A stretch of DNA of 64,000 nt, taken from positions 1 through 64,000 of the forward strand of contig JAUXWT010000103.1 in the NCBI GenBank assembly GCA_030681475.1, read 5' to 3'. This stretch comes from Bacteroidales bacterium. GTDB taxonomy: Bacteria > Bacteroidota > Bacteroidia > Bacteroidales > FEN-979. Positions 33,332 through 42,496 of this stretch are shown here, in pieces. Below the pieces are notes generated by a model. It was not told where the DNA came from and did no database searches. It saw only the letters and a list, made by a program, of their open reading frames with translations. Both the position numbers and the translations under genes were made by a program. How positions within the stretch are numbered: position 1 is the stretch's first letter; every line of letters begins with the position of its first letter.

Positions 33332-33973
33332 ATGGAGTTATCCGAATTTGTGGTTGTTCTTGAAAAGAGATTGCGACAGCCGCTTCCCGGCAGGTTTGCC
33401 CAACTGAAGATGTCATCGCTGGTCAGGATTCAGGAATTGATGAAATTTTCCGCCCCAGAAGATGCGATCCAAAGCAGTGTGCTGATCTTGTTGTATCCCA
33501 TAGATGGAGGTATTGGCCTGGTACTTATGCTCAGGCCGGAATATGGCGGCATCCATGGCGGACAGATCAGTTTGCCTGGCGGTAAATATGAAGAGACCGA
33601 TGAGAGTTTGATATATACTGCGTTACGTGAGGCACAGGAAGAAATTGGTATTGATCCAGCGAAGGTTCAGATTCTCGGACAACTTACTGAAATGTATATA
33701 CCACCCAGTAATTTCATGGTCACCCCTGTGGTTGCATATCAGGCCTCACAACCCCGTTTCGTTGCCGATCCCAAAGAGGTGGCAAAGATCATTGAGATCA
33801 GGCTTGACGACCTGCTTGACAGGAATAACATGCAAAAAAAGAAGATAAAACTCAGCATGGGAATTTCTCTGAAGGTACCCTCCTTTTATATCAACGGCTA
33901 TATCATTTGGGGAGCAACCGCAATGATATTAAGTGAATTAAAAGAGATTGCAAATGAGATTTGGAACAGTTGA
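33332..33973 (+). CDS. Nudix hydrolase, CoA pyrophosphatase type
   Basis: 213 residues. The Nudix box is intact: GGKYEETDESLIYTALREAQEEIGI (about residues 80-104), preceded by LMLRPEYGGIHGGQISLPGGK, which is the NudL/CoAse signature, and followed by LTEMYIPPSNFMVTPVVAY. It would cleave coenzyme A or acyl-CoA to 3',5'-ADP and phosphopantetheine. I start at the ATG; the frame also opens with an adjacent GTG at 33329. The convergent propeller gene ends 3 bp away. Confidence 0.87.
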   Translation: MELSEFVVVLEKRLRQPLPGRFAQLKMSSLVRIQELMKFSAPEDAIQSSVLILLYPIDGGIGLVLMLRPEYGGIHGGQISLPGGKYEETDESLIYTALREAQEEIGIDPAKVQILGQLTEMYIPPSNFMVTPVVAYQASQPRFVADPKEVAKIIEIRLDDLLDRNNMQKKKIKLSMGISLKVPSFYINGYIIWGATAMILSELKEIANEIWNS

Positions 33974-33975
33974 AG

Positions 33976-35088
33976 TTATTTGGCGCTGTTCCTGGTAAAA
34001 CAGAACGATCCGGGGATCCTGCCCGTAGTATATTGCTTTACCAGATTTCCGGTGACTGTATATTGATAGGCCGCGCCATTTTGCACATAATCTTTTGCAT
34101 CGCTGACATAGATCCGGCCTGTGACAGGATGGATATTCAGGCCATAAAAGAGCCGGCCATCAGGATTTATCAGCGGTTGGGCAGGTAAGGCATTTGAGGT
34201 AACAGGCATCTGGTAAACACCTCCCTTCAGATAATACATCGTATCACCGGTAGGATTCATGCACAACCTGCTTGGAATCTGTTTAGGATCAGGGAATGTA
34301 AATACTTTTTCGACTATCCGTAATTCAGGATTGATCCGCATAAGGGACGGGGCTTCAAAATTATCATAACCACCTGAACATAAGACCCATACTTTTTCTT
34401 TCTTATCAATCACGATCCCGATAGGTTCTTTGCCGGATTGTATGCTGTCAATGATCGCATCGGTCTCTGTGTCAATGACAAGAATCATTGCAACACGCTT
34501 TGAACTGGGTTCGTTAAAGCTTCCAATGGAAGTAACAAGCATGTATTTATTATACCGGATCAAACTTTCTGTCCAGCTTGTCGTATGGATCGTCTTGCTA
34601 ACTGAATTGGTTTTAAGGTCAATGACCGAAATGTAATTTTGCAGATTTGTTGCATAAGCTTTATTTGAATCAATTACCTGCAGGAAACGGGGTGAATGCA
34701 GCCCTGTTATTGTGTTTACAGATTTAAAATCCTTCAGGGTGACAACTTCGATCTTATTTGAGTTGTTGATCAACAGATATCCCAGGTTACCGGAAATGGA
34801 CATTGATTCCGCCACATCACCCAGGCTCCTGTTATTTGATTTGTTGAAAATATCCTGAATAACGGTACTGTTTGAATTATCAAGGTAAGTAACGGATGCA
34901 TTGCCCCAATTGTAATTTCCCTCGTTGACAATAAAAATTCCATTTTCATAGGTCACCGCCGTGGTTGTATCCGGGTCAATTTTCTTCTCCCGCACCGGTT
35001 CCTTGGAACAGGCCGATGGCAAAATAAAAAGGGCTAACAATGCGCTGAGAACCGATGAATGATATTTAAGGTGGTTGATCTTCTTCAC
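33976..35088 (-). CDS. YncE/BtuG-like beta-propeller lipoprotein
   Basis: 370 residues with a lipobox (LPSAC, about residue 27) after a signal helix, so it is a surface or periplasmic lipoprotein. The body is a seven-bladed propeller of the DUF5074/YncE type: repeated strands such as NGIFIVNEGNYNWGNASVTYLD, YLLINNSNKIEVVTL, NYISVIDLKTNSV and GRIYVSDAKDY. In gut Bacteroides a protein of this build, BtuG, caps the BtuB receptor and binds vitamin B12. Here it follows a TonB-dependent receptor by 21 bp. GTG start. Assignment to B12 is inferred from build and context. Confidence 0.7.
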   Translation of the reverse strand: MKKINHLKYHSSVLSALLALFILPSACSKEPVREKKIDPDTTTAVTYENGIFIVNEGNYNWGNASVTYLDNSNSTVIQDIFNKSNNRSLGDVAESMSISGNLGYLLINNSNKIEVVTLKDFKSVNTITGLHSPRFLQVIDSNKAYATNLQNYISVIDLKTNSVSKTIHTTSWTESLIRYNKYMLVTSIGSFNEPSSKRVAMILVIDTETDAIIDSIQSGKEPIGIVIDKKEKVWVLCSGGYDNFEAPSLMRINPELRIVEKVFTFPDPKQIPSRLCMNPTGDTMYYLKGGVYQMPVTSNALPAQPLINPDGRLFYGLNIHPVTGRIYVSDAKDYVQNGAAYQYTVTGNLVKQYTTGRIPGSFCFTRNSAK

Positions 35089-35109
35089 TTTGGGGTCTTT
35101 CGTAGAAAA

Positions 35110-37086
35110 CTAATCTCTGCTTTTACCGGGAAATGCCAGTTTTACTGTGAATGCATAATTGATTCCTGGCATTGGCCTGCTTGCAACAGATTGGTAATCC
35201 AGATTAAATATGTTATTAATATCAATTTGTAAAGATAAAATAAAATGTTTCACAATGATATTCTTTCCTAAAATAATATTCAACAAGTTATACGCAGGCA
35301 TCAGAGAAAGGTTGTCTTTTCCTGTGAATCTGTCGCTGATATAACTAAAATTATAATGCAGGTAATAGTTCCACCGTTCGATCGAAACCGTGCTGTTCAG
35401 GTTATGAACAGGTATATATATAAGTTGTTTGCCAATTTTCTGATCGTAAGCCGAACTCGCTTTTTGGTATGTGGAATGGCAAAAGTTATAATTATTATCG
35501 AGGCTCAAAATAAATTTAAGTACCTCCCATTTGAAATTTAGGCCGGTCTCCACTCCCCTGGCCCTGATTTCATCAATATTTTCAGGCTCCCAAAGATTGC
35601 TGTTGCCGTTGGCGGGGGACCATGTGATCATGTCGTAAATCCACGAATAATAACCTACAAGGTTTATTTCAAAAAAGAATTTCCGGTCTTTTGATTTATG
35701 GATGAAGGCAGATCCGAGTTCAGCAGAATAGTTTGTTTCCGGTTTAAGATCGGGATTGCCTGAAACTGTCCAGAACAGATCATTGAGTGTGGGGTACCTG
35801 TAATTCCGTGCCAGGTTTAAGGTGAATGACATGCTGGATTTTTTAAATGGCAGAAATTCAACACCAACAGCGGGCACGACGGGAAGAAAGCCAGCATCAA
35901 TCAGATCTTCGCGAATTACTACTGATGTTTTAACTTTTTTCCCGATATCCAGGTTGAATTCAGTGTAAAAGCTGGTCGTACTCCTGGTTTTAACGCCTTC
36001 GTACGCCTTAGAATTGACCTGATCATACGTGAAATCAATTCCGGGTTTGATACTGAGGTTTCGGATCCCCAAAAAGGAGAACCTTATTTTGTTGATCCAT
36101 TGATAGTATTGATGGGTGTTGTTGATTGTACTGTCCAGGGTATAATGCATCTTTTGATCGCCAAAGGCTGATCTGATAAGCAGGTTGTATTTTTTTTCCA
36201 CAAATTTATAGTCAATTACTGCCAAAAGAACATTGGTTTTTTGTTTTTCCTTATGGTCAGCGCTATAGTTTGCAGTTGTGGGCGGTATGTTCCGGTCGTC
36301 CTTGTTATATCTGAACTTGACAGATATTAAATGTTTGTCTTTCAATTTCCAGAACAGTTCTTGTGACATGCCGAAAAGGGCAAATGAAGCATTCAGTTGA
36401 CGGACATTTTCCCTCAAAAAATCATTGTAAAAAGGGAAATCATTGGATGCAGAGGAATAGTTGAATTTGGAATGTGATTGAAATGAAGCGGAACCGGCAA
36501 CAACATTCACATTGGTGGTGTAGGCATGGAAACTGCCAATCGACTGTGCTGCAAGCATGTGGAACCGGTTGTTCCAGTCGGGATTTGTCACCAGGTTGAT
36601 CACCCCGCCAAAGGCGCCTGATGTTCTTGAAATACCTGCCGCACCATAGAGAATTTCAAGTCCGTCGAATTGTGAAACGGGTATCTGGGAAAAATCGACC
36701 TGGCCCAGCATCGGAGAATTAAGATTGATGCCATTCCATTCCACTTGCGTGTGCTGGGCTGTTGTACCACGAAATGATGGTGTGGCGAGACTGCCATTTC
36801 CATAAGATTTAATAAAGATCGTCGAATATTGAGAGAGAATCCGTGAAAGATCAGTATTCAGATGGTTGATCAGAAAACCGGAATCCATCTTGACCTTTTT
36901 AAACCCATAGTTGTCAGATGAATATTTTGATTTTATTTCAAATTCCGGCAGATTTAAGGTATCATGCGTGTTCTGGGCCTTGATCCGGATGCCGGTACAA
37001 AGAACAAGTGCCAAAAAGCAAAATAGAAATACATGCTTGGACAGGAGACTAATATTTAATGATCTTTTTTGTGACGGAAGCACCAT
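35110..37086 (-). CDS. TonB-dependent outer-membrane receptor, BtuB-like
   Basis: 658 residues. Signal peptide, then a TonB box region (LNLPEFEIKSKY), plug domain (SQYSTIFIKSYGNGSLATPSFRGTTAQHTQVEWNG, LEILYGAAG), and a 22-strand barrel ending in NYAFTVKLAF. No CarboxypepD-like or SusC-type N-terminal extension, and the size is like BtuB (about 600), which suits a small ligand such as a corrinoid or siderophore. Its start overlaps the upstream T9SS gene by 38 bp; no later ATG preserves the signal peptide. Middle gene of a three-gene operon. Confidence 0.82.
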   Translation of the reverse strand: MVLPSQKRSLNISLLSKHVFLFCFLALVLCTGIRIKAQNTHDTLNLPEFEIKSKYSSDNYGFKKVKMDSGFLINHLNTDLSRILSQYSTIFIKSYGNGSLATPSFRGTTAQHTQVEWNGINLNSPMLGQVDFSQIPVSQFDGLEILYGAAGISRTSGAFGGVINLVTNPDWNNRFHMLAAQSIGSFHAYTTNVNVVAGSASFQSHSKFNYSSASNDFPFYNDFLRENVRQLNASFALFGMSQELFWKLKDKHLISVKFRYNKDDRNIPPTTANYSADHKEKQKTNVLLAVIDYKFVEKKYNLLIRSAFGDQKMHYTLDSTINNTHQYYQWINKIRFSFLGIRNLSIKPGIDFTYDQVNSKAYEGVKTRSTTSFYTEFNLDIGKKVKTSVVIREDLIDAGFLPVVPAVGVEFLPFKKSSMSFTLNLARNYRYPTLNDLFWTVSGNPDLKPETNYSAELGSAFIHKSKDRKFFFEINLVGYYSWIYDMITWSPANGNSNLWEPENIDEIRARGVETGLNFKWEVLKFILSLDNNYNFCHSTYQKASSAYDQKIGKQLIYIPVHNLNSTVSIERWNYYLHYNFSYISDRFTGKDNLSLMPAYNLLNIILGKNIIVKHFILSLQIDINNIFNLDYQSVASRPMPGINYAFTVKLAFPGKSRD

Positions 37087-38059
37087 CCTTCATGGTTAGA
37101 TTGGCTAAATATATACCTGCAGGAAAAGAGGTCAGGTCGAGCACGGTTTTCCCTGCTATTCCGGAATCAATCAGCACATTTCCGGCAGGATCCGAGATTT
37201 TTACCCTGACTGCAGTAAAATCTACGGATTCGAAGGTTACCTTGTTAGTAACCGGGTTTGGATAGATGCGGATAGATATCAGCCGATGATCATCACCCAA
37301 CGCATTCAATTGGTTATGGATCACACCGATGGCGTCAAGATCGAAGCCTCCGGTATCGAAAGGTGTCGGCCAGGGGTCATTCACTTTATGACCTTGTGAG
37401 TCGTAGGTGGCATAAGGTGTAAATAAGCACCCTCCTACATCAACGATCCTGAGGTAGTTGATCTGGTTCAGATCTATTCCCGAACTATCTTTAATATCCT
37501 CAAGATCGAAAGGTGTGCCATATGCATGCCTGTACTTCCCAGCCAGGTTATGAATTTTGGTTGCATCAATGGTGTCGAACGTGCTAATTTGTTGATTTTC
37601 AGTGATCAGGGAGATTGCCGGGAATCTGACAAAGCGTTGGCCATCAGAACTTACTTCAACAAAACCAAGTTCAAGGAAAGAATCCCCGAATGAATTTTCA
37701 AACACGGCAAAATCCGGGCCTAAGCGATTTACAATAGGACTGTCGAAACCAAGCAATGCCGAACCATGGTCGCCAAGGCTGACAACGAGATCATCTGCAG
37801 GTCCGCTTGCATAAAGGTAACTTCCGTAGGATGCTTTGTTTAAACCGTTGTATAGTATGCTGGTGTCAGAAATATTTATAAACCCTCTTTCAATGATGCA
37901 TGTTGTAGCCCATCCAACAAATGCAGAACTGTCTTTGTGCATAGCCGTGGTTCCCGGTTGGCCTGCAGGTGGCGGATATTGTGCAAATAAAAATGCAGGA
38001 AACAGTAACACGTTGATAAACAGAATAATACGCGATATTAATATTTTTCTTGAGCTCAT
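37049..38059 (-). CDS. T9SS-exported surface protein of a possible corrinoid-uptake operon
   Basis: 336 residues from the ATG opening a signal peptide (SSRKILISRIILFINVLLFPAFLFAQ); the frame opens 8 codons earlier with TTG. Central domain with GPDFAVFENSF, FVEVSSDGQRFVRFP, NYLRIVDVGG and GGFDLDAIGVI, a pattern found in cell-surface proteins encoded beside B12-type receptors and propellers. The last 70 residues form a type A T9SS sorting domain (IRIYPNPVTNKVTF, then FPAGIYLANLTM and KKIIKY). It would be secreted and surface attached, helping capture a ligand for the receptor encoded next. Confidence 0.75.
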   Translation of the reverse strand: MSSRKILISRIILFINVLLFPAFLFAQYPPPAGQPGTTAMHKDSSAFVGWATTCIIERGFINISDTSILYNGLNKASYGSYLYASGPADDLVVSLGDHGSALLGFDSPIVNRLGPDFAVFENSFGDSFLELGFVEVSSDGQRFVRFPAISLITENQQISTFDTIDATKIHNLAGKYRHAYGTPFDLEDIKDSSGIDLNQINYLRIVDVGGCLFTPYATYDSQGHKVNDPWPTPFDTGGFDLDAIGVIHNQLNALGDDHRLISIRIYPNPVTNKVTFESVDFTAVRVKISDPAGNVLIDSGIAGKTVLDLTSFPAGIYLANLTMKDGASVTKKIIKY

Positions 38060-38156
38060 TTCAATATAAACTTGAAGATACAAAAGTAGAAAAAACCCTC
38101 CGTAATTATATATTTATTATTTTTGCTTTATCGGTTCTTTCCTCAATACAAGATTA

Positions 38157-38375
38157 ATGAGTGTAAAACGTATCACTTCAATCGGCCTTTGCCTGATCCT
38201 GTTCTGCCTGGTAATCACCAGCTCTTCATGCAAATCGAGGAAGGCAAGCTGTTACTCTAACAGCCAGTACAAGACAAAGAACATGAAGAAGAACAAGAGC
38301 AGTTATGGAACGCGTTATGGATACAAGACCAAAGCGGTAAGAAAAGCCTATATCATCCGAAACAAAAGGAAGTAA
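38157..38375 (+). CDS. small basic lipoprotein
   Basis: 72 residues. A signal helix (SIGLCLILFCLVITS) ends in the lipobox SSSC, followed by a very basic tail (KSRKASC..., KNMKKNKSS, AVRKAYIIRNKRK). Such short Lys/Arg-rich lipoproteins are common in this phylum and have no assigned role. Divergent from the T9SS surface protein gene, with about 98 bp between starts. Confidence 0.65.
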   Translation: MSVKRITSIGLCLILFCLVITSSSCKSRKASCYSNSQYKTKNMKKNKSSYGTRYGYKTKAVRKAYIIRNKRK

Positions 38376-38377
38376 TC

Positions 38378-38869
38378 TTATCCTGATAAATCAGTTGGTT
38401 CATAAAACTCTTCATGATCGGGATAGTACATCGAACGCTTTGATTTGTCTAAAGGGAAAGTAAAAAAGGTAAGATTTCCCTCTGCACACAACGTATTATT
38501 TCTGTCATAAAGCAACACTACTATATCAGCCAGGTTCCTACTCATTTGTTTCAACTTAGACCGTAAAGTAATCGGTCCCTGATCCATTCCAACCGTCTTA
38601 AGATACCTGATTTCGGCTTTTGAGGTGAATCCAGCCGTTTTTACCTTTACATATACCGTCCAGCTTGCAATTTCGTCCATCAAGGCAGCCTGAATGCCTC
38701 CATGCAGAATATTGAAATACCCCTGAAAATTTGTTTCAGGATTCCAATGGCTCACGATTTCATCGTTCTCTTCGGTGAACTTTAGACGCAAGCCAAACTG
38801 ATTGTCGGGAGAACAACCAAAACAATTGTATCCTTCAAGTTTCGTAAACGGGTTCTTTAATCGCTTCAT
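38378..38869 (-). CDS. PaaI-family hotdog thioesterase
   Basis: 163 residues. The hotdog fold is shown by NCFGCSPDNQFGLRLKF, a start typical of this subfamily, and the active-site segment NILHGGIQAALMDEIASWTVYV, with the HGG turn and the acidic residue on the central helix. It would hydrolyse a small acyl- or aryl-CoA. Ends 2 bp from the convergent lipoprotein gene. Same strand as the MORN-repeat gene 24 bp upstream. Confidence 0.85.
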   Translation of the reverse strand: MKRLKNPFTKLEGYNCFGCSPDNQFGLRLKFTEENDEIVSHWNPETNFQGYFNILHGGIQAALMDEIASWTVYVKVKTAGFTSKAEIRYLKTVGMDQGPITLRSKLKQMSRNLADIVVLLYDRNNTLCAEGNLTFFTFPLDKSKRSMYYPDHEEFYEPTDLSG

Positions 38870-38893
38870 TTAACAATGATATGATCGGGGAAG

Positions 38894-39682
38894 TTACTTT
38901 CTTTTAACCTCTTCTCCCTCCTTATACCTGATTACCATATCAACTTTACCCAGCTCATCATATTCGGTCCAGTTGCCATCTTTCTGACCATTAAGAAACT
39001 TCCCGGATATTTTCATCTTTCCGTTGCGGTAATATTCCCTGGATTCACCGGATAGTTTGTTGTCCTTATAATTATTGATCGATTGAATGGAATCATTCTC
39101 GTAATAGGTCTTCTGCAGTCCGTCAAAATTATTATTACTGTAATTGTATTCGGCAATCAACTGGCCATTTTTATTTTGCCAGACTGACCTTCCGTTTTTC
39201 ATATCATCCTGATACATCGATTCCTCCTGGATTTTTCCATTGTCATAGTATTGACGATAGAGTCCATTTTTTTTACCGTAGGCATATTCAGTTTCGGATA
39301 ATACCATATCGTTGAACTGGCTGTAGTATGTGCTTTGGCCATGGTTCAATCCATTTCTGAAATGTTCGATCAGTGATATCTTGCATTTACGGTCGAATTG
39401 AATGGCAATGCCTTCCTTTTCGCCATTAAGGTAATACTCGACCCTGTAGATATTGTTATTGGGATAATATCCAACCCAGTCATGCACCTTGCGTTCTGAA
39501 ACATAGTATCCTTTGAAGGTAAGTTCTCCATGTTTCTCGATCCAATAGCCGGTCTTTTTACCATTTTGATCAGTCCTGTTCGCGGTATCAGGAAGGTTTA
39601 TATCCCTGGCTGCTTCCTGGGCATTTACCTGTAACGTTATGACAACCATCATTGTCAGTAGGACAGAAAGGATTTTTTTCAT
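38894..39682 (-). CDS. MORN-repeat (YwqK-like) secreted protein
   Basis: 262 residues with a signal peptide (KKILSVLLTMMVVITLQVNAQ) and about eight MORN_2-type repeats of 20-25 residues, e.g. YYPNNNIYRVEYYLNGEKEG, YYDNGKIQEESMYQDDMKNG, YYRNGKMKISGKFLNGQKDG. This group is often annotated as a YwqK-family antitoxin, but with a signal peptide it is more probably an exported repeat protein. Function unknown. Follows rimO by 26 bp on the same strand. Confidence 0.82.
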   Translation of the reverse strand: MKKILSVLLTMMVVITLQVNAQEAARDINLPDTANRTDQNGKKTGYWIEKHGELTFKGYYVSERKVHDWVGYYPNNNIYRVEYYLNGEKEGIAIQFDRKCKISLIEHFRNGLNHGQSTYYSQFNDMVLSETEYAYGKKNGLYRQYYDNGKIQEESMYQDDMKNGRSVWQNKNGQLIAEYNYSNNNFDGLQKTYYENDSIQSINNYKDNKLSGESREYYRNGKMKISGKFLNGQKDGNWTEYDELGKVDMVIRYKEGEEVKRK

Positions 39683-39708
39683 GGGTTCTATGTTATTTGT
39701 TTACAAAT

Positions 39709-41019
39709 TTATTGCAATTCCGCATATAAATCAAAGCTTTCAGCCCGATTAATCTTTACATTACAGAATGATCCGGGAATCAACACCTTACCCCGGTTAT
39801 GGATCAATACTTCATTATCCACCTCCGGAGAATCATGTTCTGAGCGGGCAATATCAAATTCACCCTCACACCTGTCAACAAGTACCTTGATTATTTGTCC
39901 CACCTTATCCTGATTGAGCGAATGGGAAATGCTTTCCTGCAAAGACATCAATTCGTCGACACGCTCCGTTTTACGTTTTTCTGAGATTGAATCCCTGAGT
40001 TTAAATGCCCTGGTATCCTCCTCATGGGAATAGGAAAACACGCCAAGTCTGTCGAACCGGTATTCTTCAATAAAGTCCCTGAGTTCCCTGAACTCCTTTT
40101 CAGTTTCACCAGGATAACCTGCAATAAGCGTCGTTCTGATTGCTACACCGGGAATGGCCTCTCGTATCGAATCTACCAGTTTCCTGATACCTGCACCATC
40201 CATTCCCCGATGCATGGATTTGAGAATGCGGTCGCTGATGTGCTGCAACGGTATATCGATGTAATTGCAAATGTTCGAACGTGATCTCACAACGTCAAGC
40301 AATTCAGGAGGAAATCCATCCGGGTAGGTATAATGGAGGCGTATCCATTCAAGGCCTTCAATGTCAGCAAGTGAATCAAGCAACTCCGGCAGGCGGCGCT
40401 TTTTATAAAGGTCAAGACCATAATATGTTGTATCCTGCGATATGATATTGATCTCTTTGACGCCAGCCTGAACCAGTCGTGATGCTTCGGAGACGATCTC
40501 TTCCATAGGCCTGCTGACATGCTTTCCGCGGATCATGGGGATGGCACAGAATGAACACTTGCGGTCGCAGCCTTCGGCAATTTTCAGGTAGGCATAATGC
40601 GACGGTGTTGTCAGTTTCCGTTCTCCCAGCAGTTGTGATTTATATGTTCCCCCGATATGATTGATGATTTTTCGTAAATCGTTAACTCCGAAAAAAGCAT
40701 CAACTTCAGGGATCTCCAATTGTAGCTTTGAAGTGTAACGCTCGGAAAGACAGCCCATCACATACACGCGGCCGATCTTGTTATGTTGTTTTGCCCCGAC
40801 ATATTGTAAAATAGTGTCGATGGATTCCTGCTTGGCATCGTTAATAAATCCGCAAGTATTGATAATGGCTGTATCGATATCGGCTGTATTCACCGGATCG
40901 AACACAATTTCATAGTTGTTGGCCTCCAACTGTTTCATCAGGAGTTCCGAATCGACCAGGTTTTTTGCGCAACCCAGCGAAACCAGCCCGATCCTGTGAG
41001 GTTTTGATTTTGTTTTCAA
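39709..41019 (-). CDS. rimO: ribosomal protein S12 methylthiotransferase RimO
   Basis: 436 residues. The N-terminal UPF0004 domain has GLVSLGCAKNLVDSE and its three cluster-binding Cys; the radical SAM domain has GCDRKCSFCAIP (about residue 153), and the C-terminal TRAM domain closes the protein (IIKVLVDRCEGEFDIARSEHDSPEVD). DSPEVD is characteristic of RimO rather than MiaB. It adds a methylthio group to Asp of ribosomal protein S12. I start at a TTG 10 bp after the ftsY stop; a GTG at 41100 would overlap ftsY by 70 bp and add non-homologous residues. No ATG is available. Confidence 0.92.
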   Translation of the reverse strand: MKTKSKPHRIGLVSLGCAKNLVDSELLMKQLEANNYEIVFDPVNTADIDTAIINTCGFINDAKQESIDTILQYVGAKQHNKIGRVYVMGCLSERYTSKLQLEIPEVDAFFGVNDLRKIINHIGGTYKSQLLGERKLTTPSHYAYLKIAEGCDRKCSFCAIPMIRGKHVSRPMEEIVSEASRLVQAGVKEINIISQDTTYYGLDLYKKRRLPELLDSLADIEGLEWIRLHYTYPDGFPPELLDVVRSRSNICNYIDIPLQHISDRILKSMHRGMDGAGIRKLVDSIREAIPGVAIRTTLIAGYPGETEKEFRELRDFIEEYRFDRLGVFSYSHEEDTRAFKLRDSISEKRKTERVDELMSLQESISHSLNQDKVGQIIKVLVDRCEGEFDIARSEHDSPEVDNEVLIHNRGKVLIPGSFCNVKINRAESFDLYAELQ

Positions 41020-41029
41020 AAATATTGGG

Positions 41030-41980
41030 TTAATTGAATAAGCTGTCGACGAATTCAACGCGGTTGAATACCTGGAGGTCTTCGAGGCCTTCGCCAACAC
41101 CGATATATTTTACGGGTATCTTAAACTGGTCGGAAATTCCGATGACCACGCCGCCTTTTGCCGTTCCGTCAAGTTTCGTTAGTGCGAGTGCATTGACTTC
41201 GGTAGCTGCGGTAAATTGCTTGGCCTGTTCGAATGCATTTTGCCCGGTGGATGCATCCAGGATCAGGAGCACTTCATGGGGTGCGTCCGGGATCAGTTTC
41301 TGAATAACCTTTCTGATCTTTGAAAGTTCATTCATGAGGTTGATCTTATTGTGAAGGCGGCCGGCAGTATCGATGATCACCACTTCCATATCTCGCGCAA
41401 TGGCTGATTTTACAGTATCAAAAGCCACTGAGGCCGGATCGGCGCCCATGCCCTGGTTGATGATGGGGAACCCTACCCTGTCGGCCCAGATGGTGATCTG
41501 CTCAACCGCAGCAGCCCTGAAGGTATCGGCAGCGCCGATCAGGACAGACTTTCCCGATTTTTTAAACTGGTAAGCAAGTTTGCCGATGGTGGTTGTCTTC
41601 CCAACACCGTTTACTCCTACCACCAAGATGACATAGGGTTTTTTGTCGCCGGGGACAGAAAATTCAGTAAAATCCTGGAGGTTATTTTCCTGCAGGAGGG
41701 CTACGATCTCCTCCTTTAGCAGTTTATTCAACTCACTGGTACCAAGATATTTATCTTTAGTTGCGCGTTTCTGGATGCGCTCAATGATTCGCAAGGTGGT
41801 TGCCACACCTACGTCGGAAGTGACAAGGATCTCTTCAAGGCTGTCAAGGACTTCGTCATCAACCGTGGACTTGCCTGCGACGGCTTTTGAAATCCGGGTA
41901 AAGATGTTGGATTTCGTTTTTTCCAGTCCCTGATCAAGGCGTTCTTTTTTCTCCCTTGAGAAGATATTGAAGAGTCCCAT
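41030..41980 (-). CDS. ftsY: signal recognition particle receptor FtsY
   Basis: 316 residues, N and G domains: SRP54-type GTPase with G1 GVNGVGKTTTIGKLA (about residue 123), GAADTFRAAAVEQI, DTAGRLHNK, TKLDGTAKGG and the closing GVGEGLEDLQVFN. It docks the ribosome-SRP complex at the inner membrane. The acidic A domain of the E. coli protein is lacking, as is usual in this phylum. Between DUF4295 upstream (with a probable terminator between) and rimO downstream. Confidence 0.95.
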   Translation of the reverse strand: MGLFNIFSREKKERLDQGLEKTKSNIFTRISKAVAGKSTVDDEVLDSLEEILVTSDVGVATTLRIIERIQKRATKDKYLGTSELNKLLKEEIVALLQENNLQDFTEFSVPGDKKPYVILVVGVNGVGKTTTIGKLAYQFKKSGKSVLIGAADTFRAAAVEQITIWADRVGFPIINQGMGADPASVAFDTVKSAIARDMEVVIIDTAGRLHNKINLMNELSKIRKVIQKLIPDAPHEVLLILDASTGQNAFEQAKQFTAATEVNALALTKLDGTAKGGVVIGISDQFKIPVKYIGVGEGLEDLQVFNRVEFVDSLFN

Positions 41981-42000
41981 AATACGAATTTATATATATA

Positions 42001-42030
42001 AAAAAAGCTCTTTTCCGGGGAAAAAAGCTT
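42001..42030 (-). terminator. probable terminator after the DUF4295 gene
   Basis: On the minus strand GCTTTTTT, loop CCCCGG, AAAAGAGC and then T7. The stem has one G-T pair. The adjacent GGGGAAAAA repeat units blur the structure. It would separate rpmG-DUF4295 from ftsY. Confidence 0.5.
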
Positions 42031-42052
42031 TTCAGCGGGGAAAAATATGATG

Positions 42053-42214
42053 TTAGTTTTCTTTGTTTGCCAAAAAGTCTTTCAGCATTTCATTGGCAAC
42101 AATTGTTTCCCTGAAAACAAAAGCATCTGATTTCTGGGACTTGACCATTCGGATGACTTTTGTAAAATCCTTTCCGGAGGAGGCTTTAAACGAAGCAACT
42201 ACTTTCTTTGCCAT
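42053..42214 (-). CDS. DUF4295 protein
   Basis: 53 residues: MAKKVVASFKASSGKDFTKVIRMVKSQKSD...ANEMLKDFLANKEN. This matches DUF4295, a small basic protein conserved in Bacteroidota and almost always encoded between rpmG and ftsY, as here (8 bp after rpmG). A ribosome-associated role is inferred from its position. Intact at the usual length. Confidence 0.9.
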   Translation of the reverse strand: MAKKVVASFKASSGKDFTKVIRMVKSQKSDAFVFRETIVANEMLKDFLANKEN

Positions 42215-42222
42215 ATCTTATG

Positions 42223-42411
42223 TTATTTAATTTCTTTATGAACGGTGATTTTCTTTAAATAGGAATTGTACTTTTTCAGTTCAATCCGCTCGGGGGTATT
42301 CTTTTTATTTTTAGTGGTGATGTATCTTGAAATACCGGGAATACCGGCGGCTCGTTGTTCGGTACACTCTAAAATCACCTGGATCCGTTGGTCTTTACTC
42401 TTCTTTGCCAT
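42223..42411 (-). CDS. rpmG: 50S ribosomal protein L33
   Basis: 62 residues with the L33 pattern: [56 protein letters not shown] zinc-free form, since it lacks the two CxxC pairs. In most Bacteroidota rpmB (L28) lies directly upstream; here the next gene upstream is a divergent recombinase, so rpmB has moved or been separated. Confidence 0.95.
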   Translation of the reverse strand: MAKKSKDQRIQVILECTEQRAAGIPGISRYITTKNKKNTPERIELKKYNSYLKKITVHKEIK

Positions 42412-42496
42412 CTTCTGACTCTTTTATTTTTTCGGGACTGCAAAATTAAACCATTTCTGGTAAAAAACAAAAATAATTCATACTTTTATTTCCTGT

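Noticed and set aside
38060-38156. Cobalamin riboswitch upstream of the receptor operon
   Set aside because: The gap is under 100 bp and shows no B12-box; a full riboswitch cannot fit.
38894-39682. YwqK antitoxin of a toxin-antitoxin pair
   Set aside because: It has a signal peptide and no toxin neighbour; the label comes only from the MORN repeats.
41020-41100. Upstream GTG start for rimO
   Set aside because: It would overlap ftsY by about 70 bp and add residues not found in RimO; a TTG just after the ftsY stop gives the normal length.
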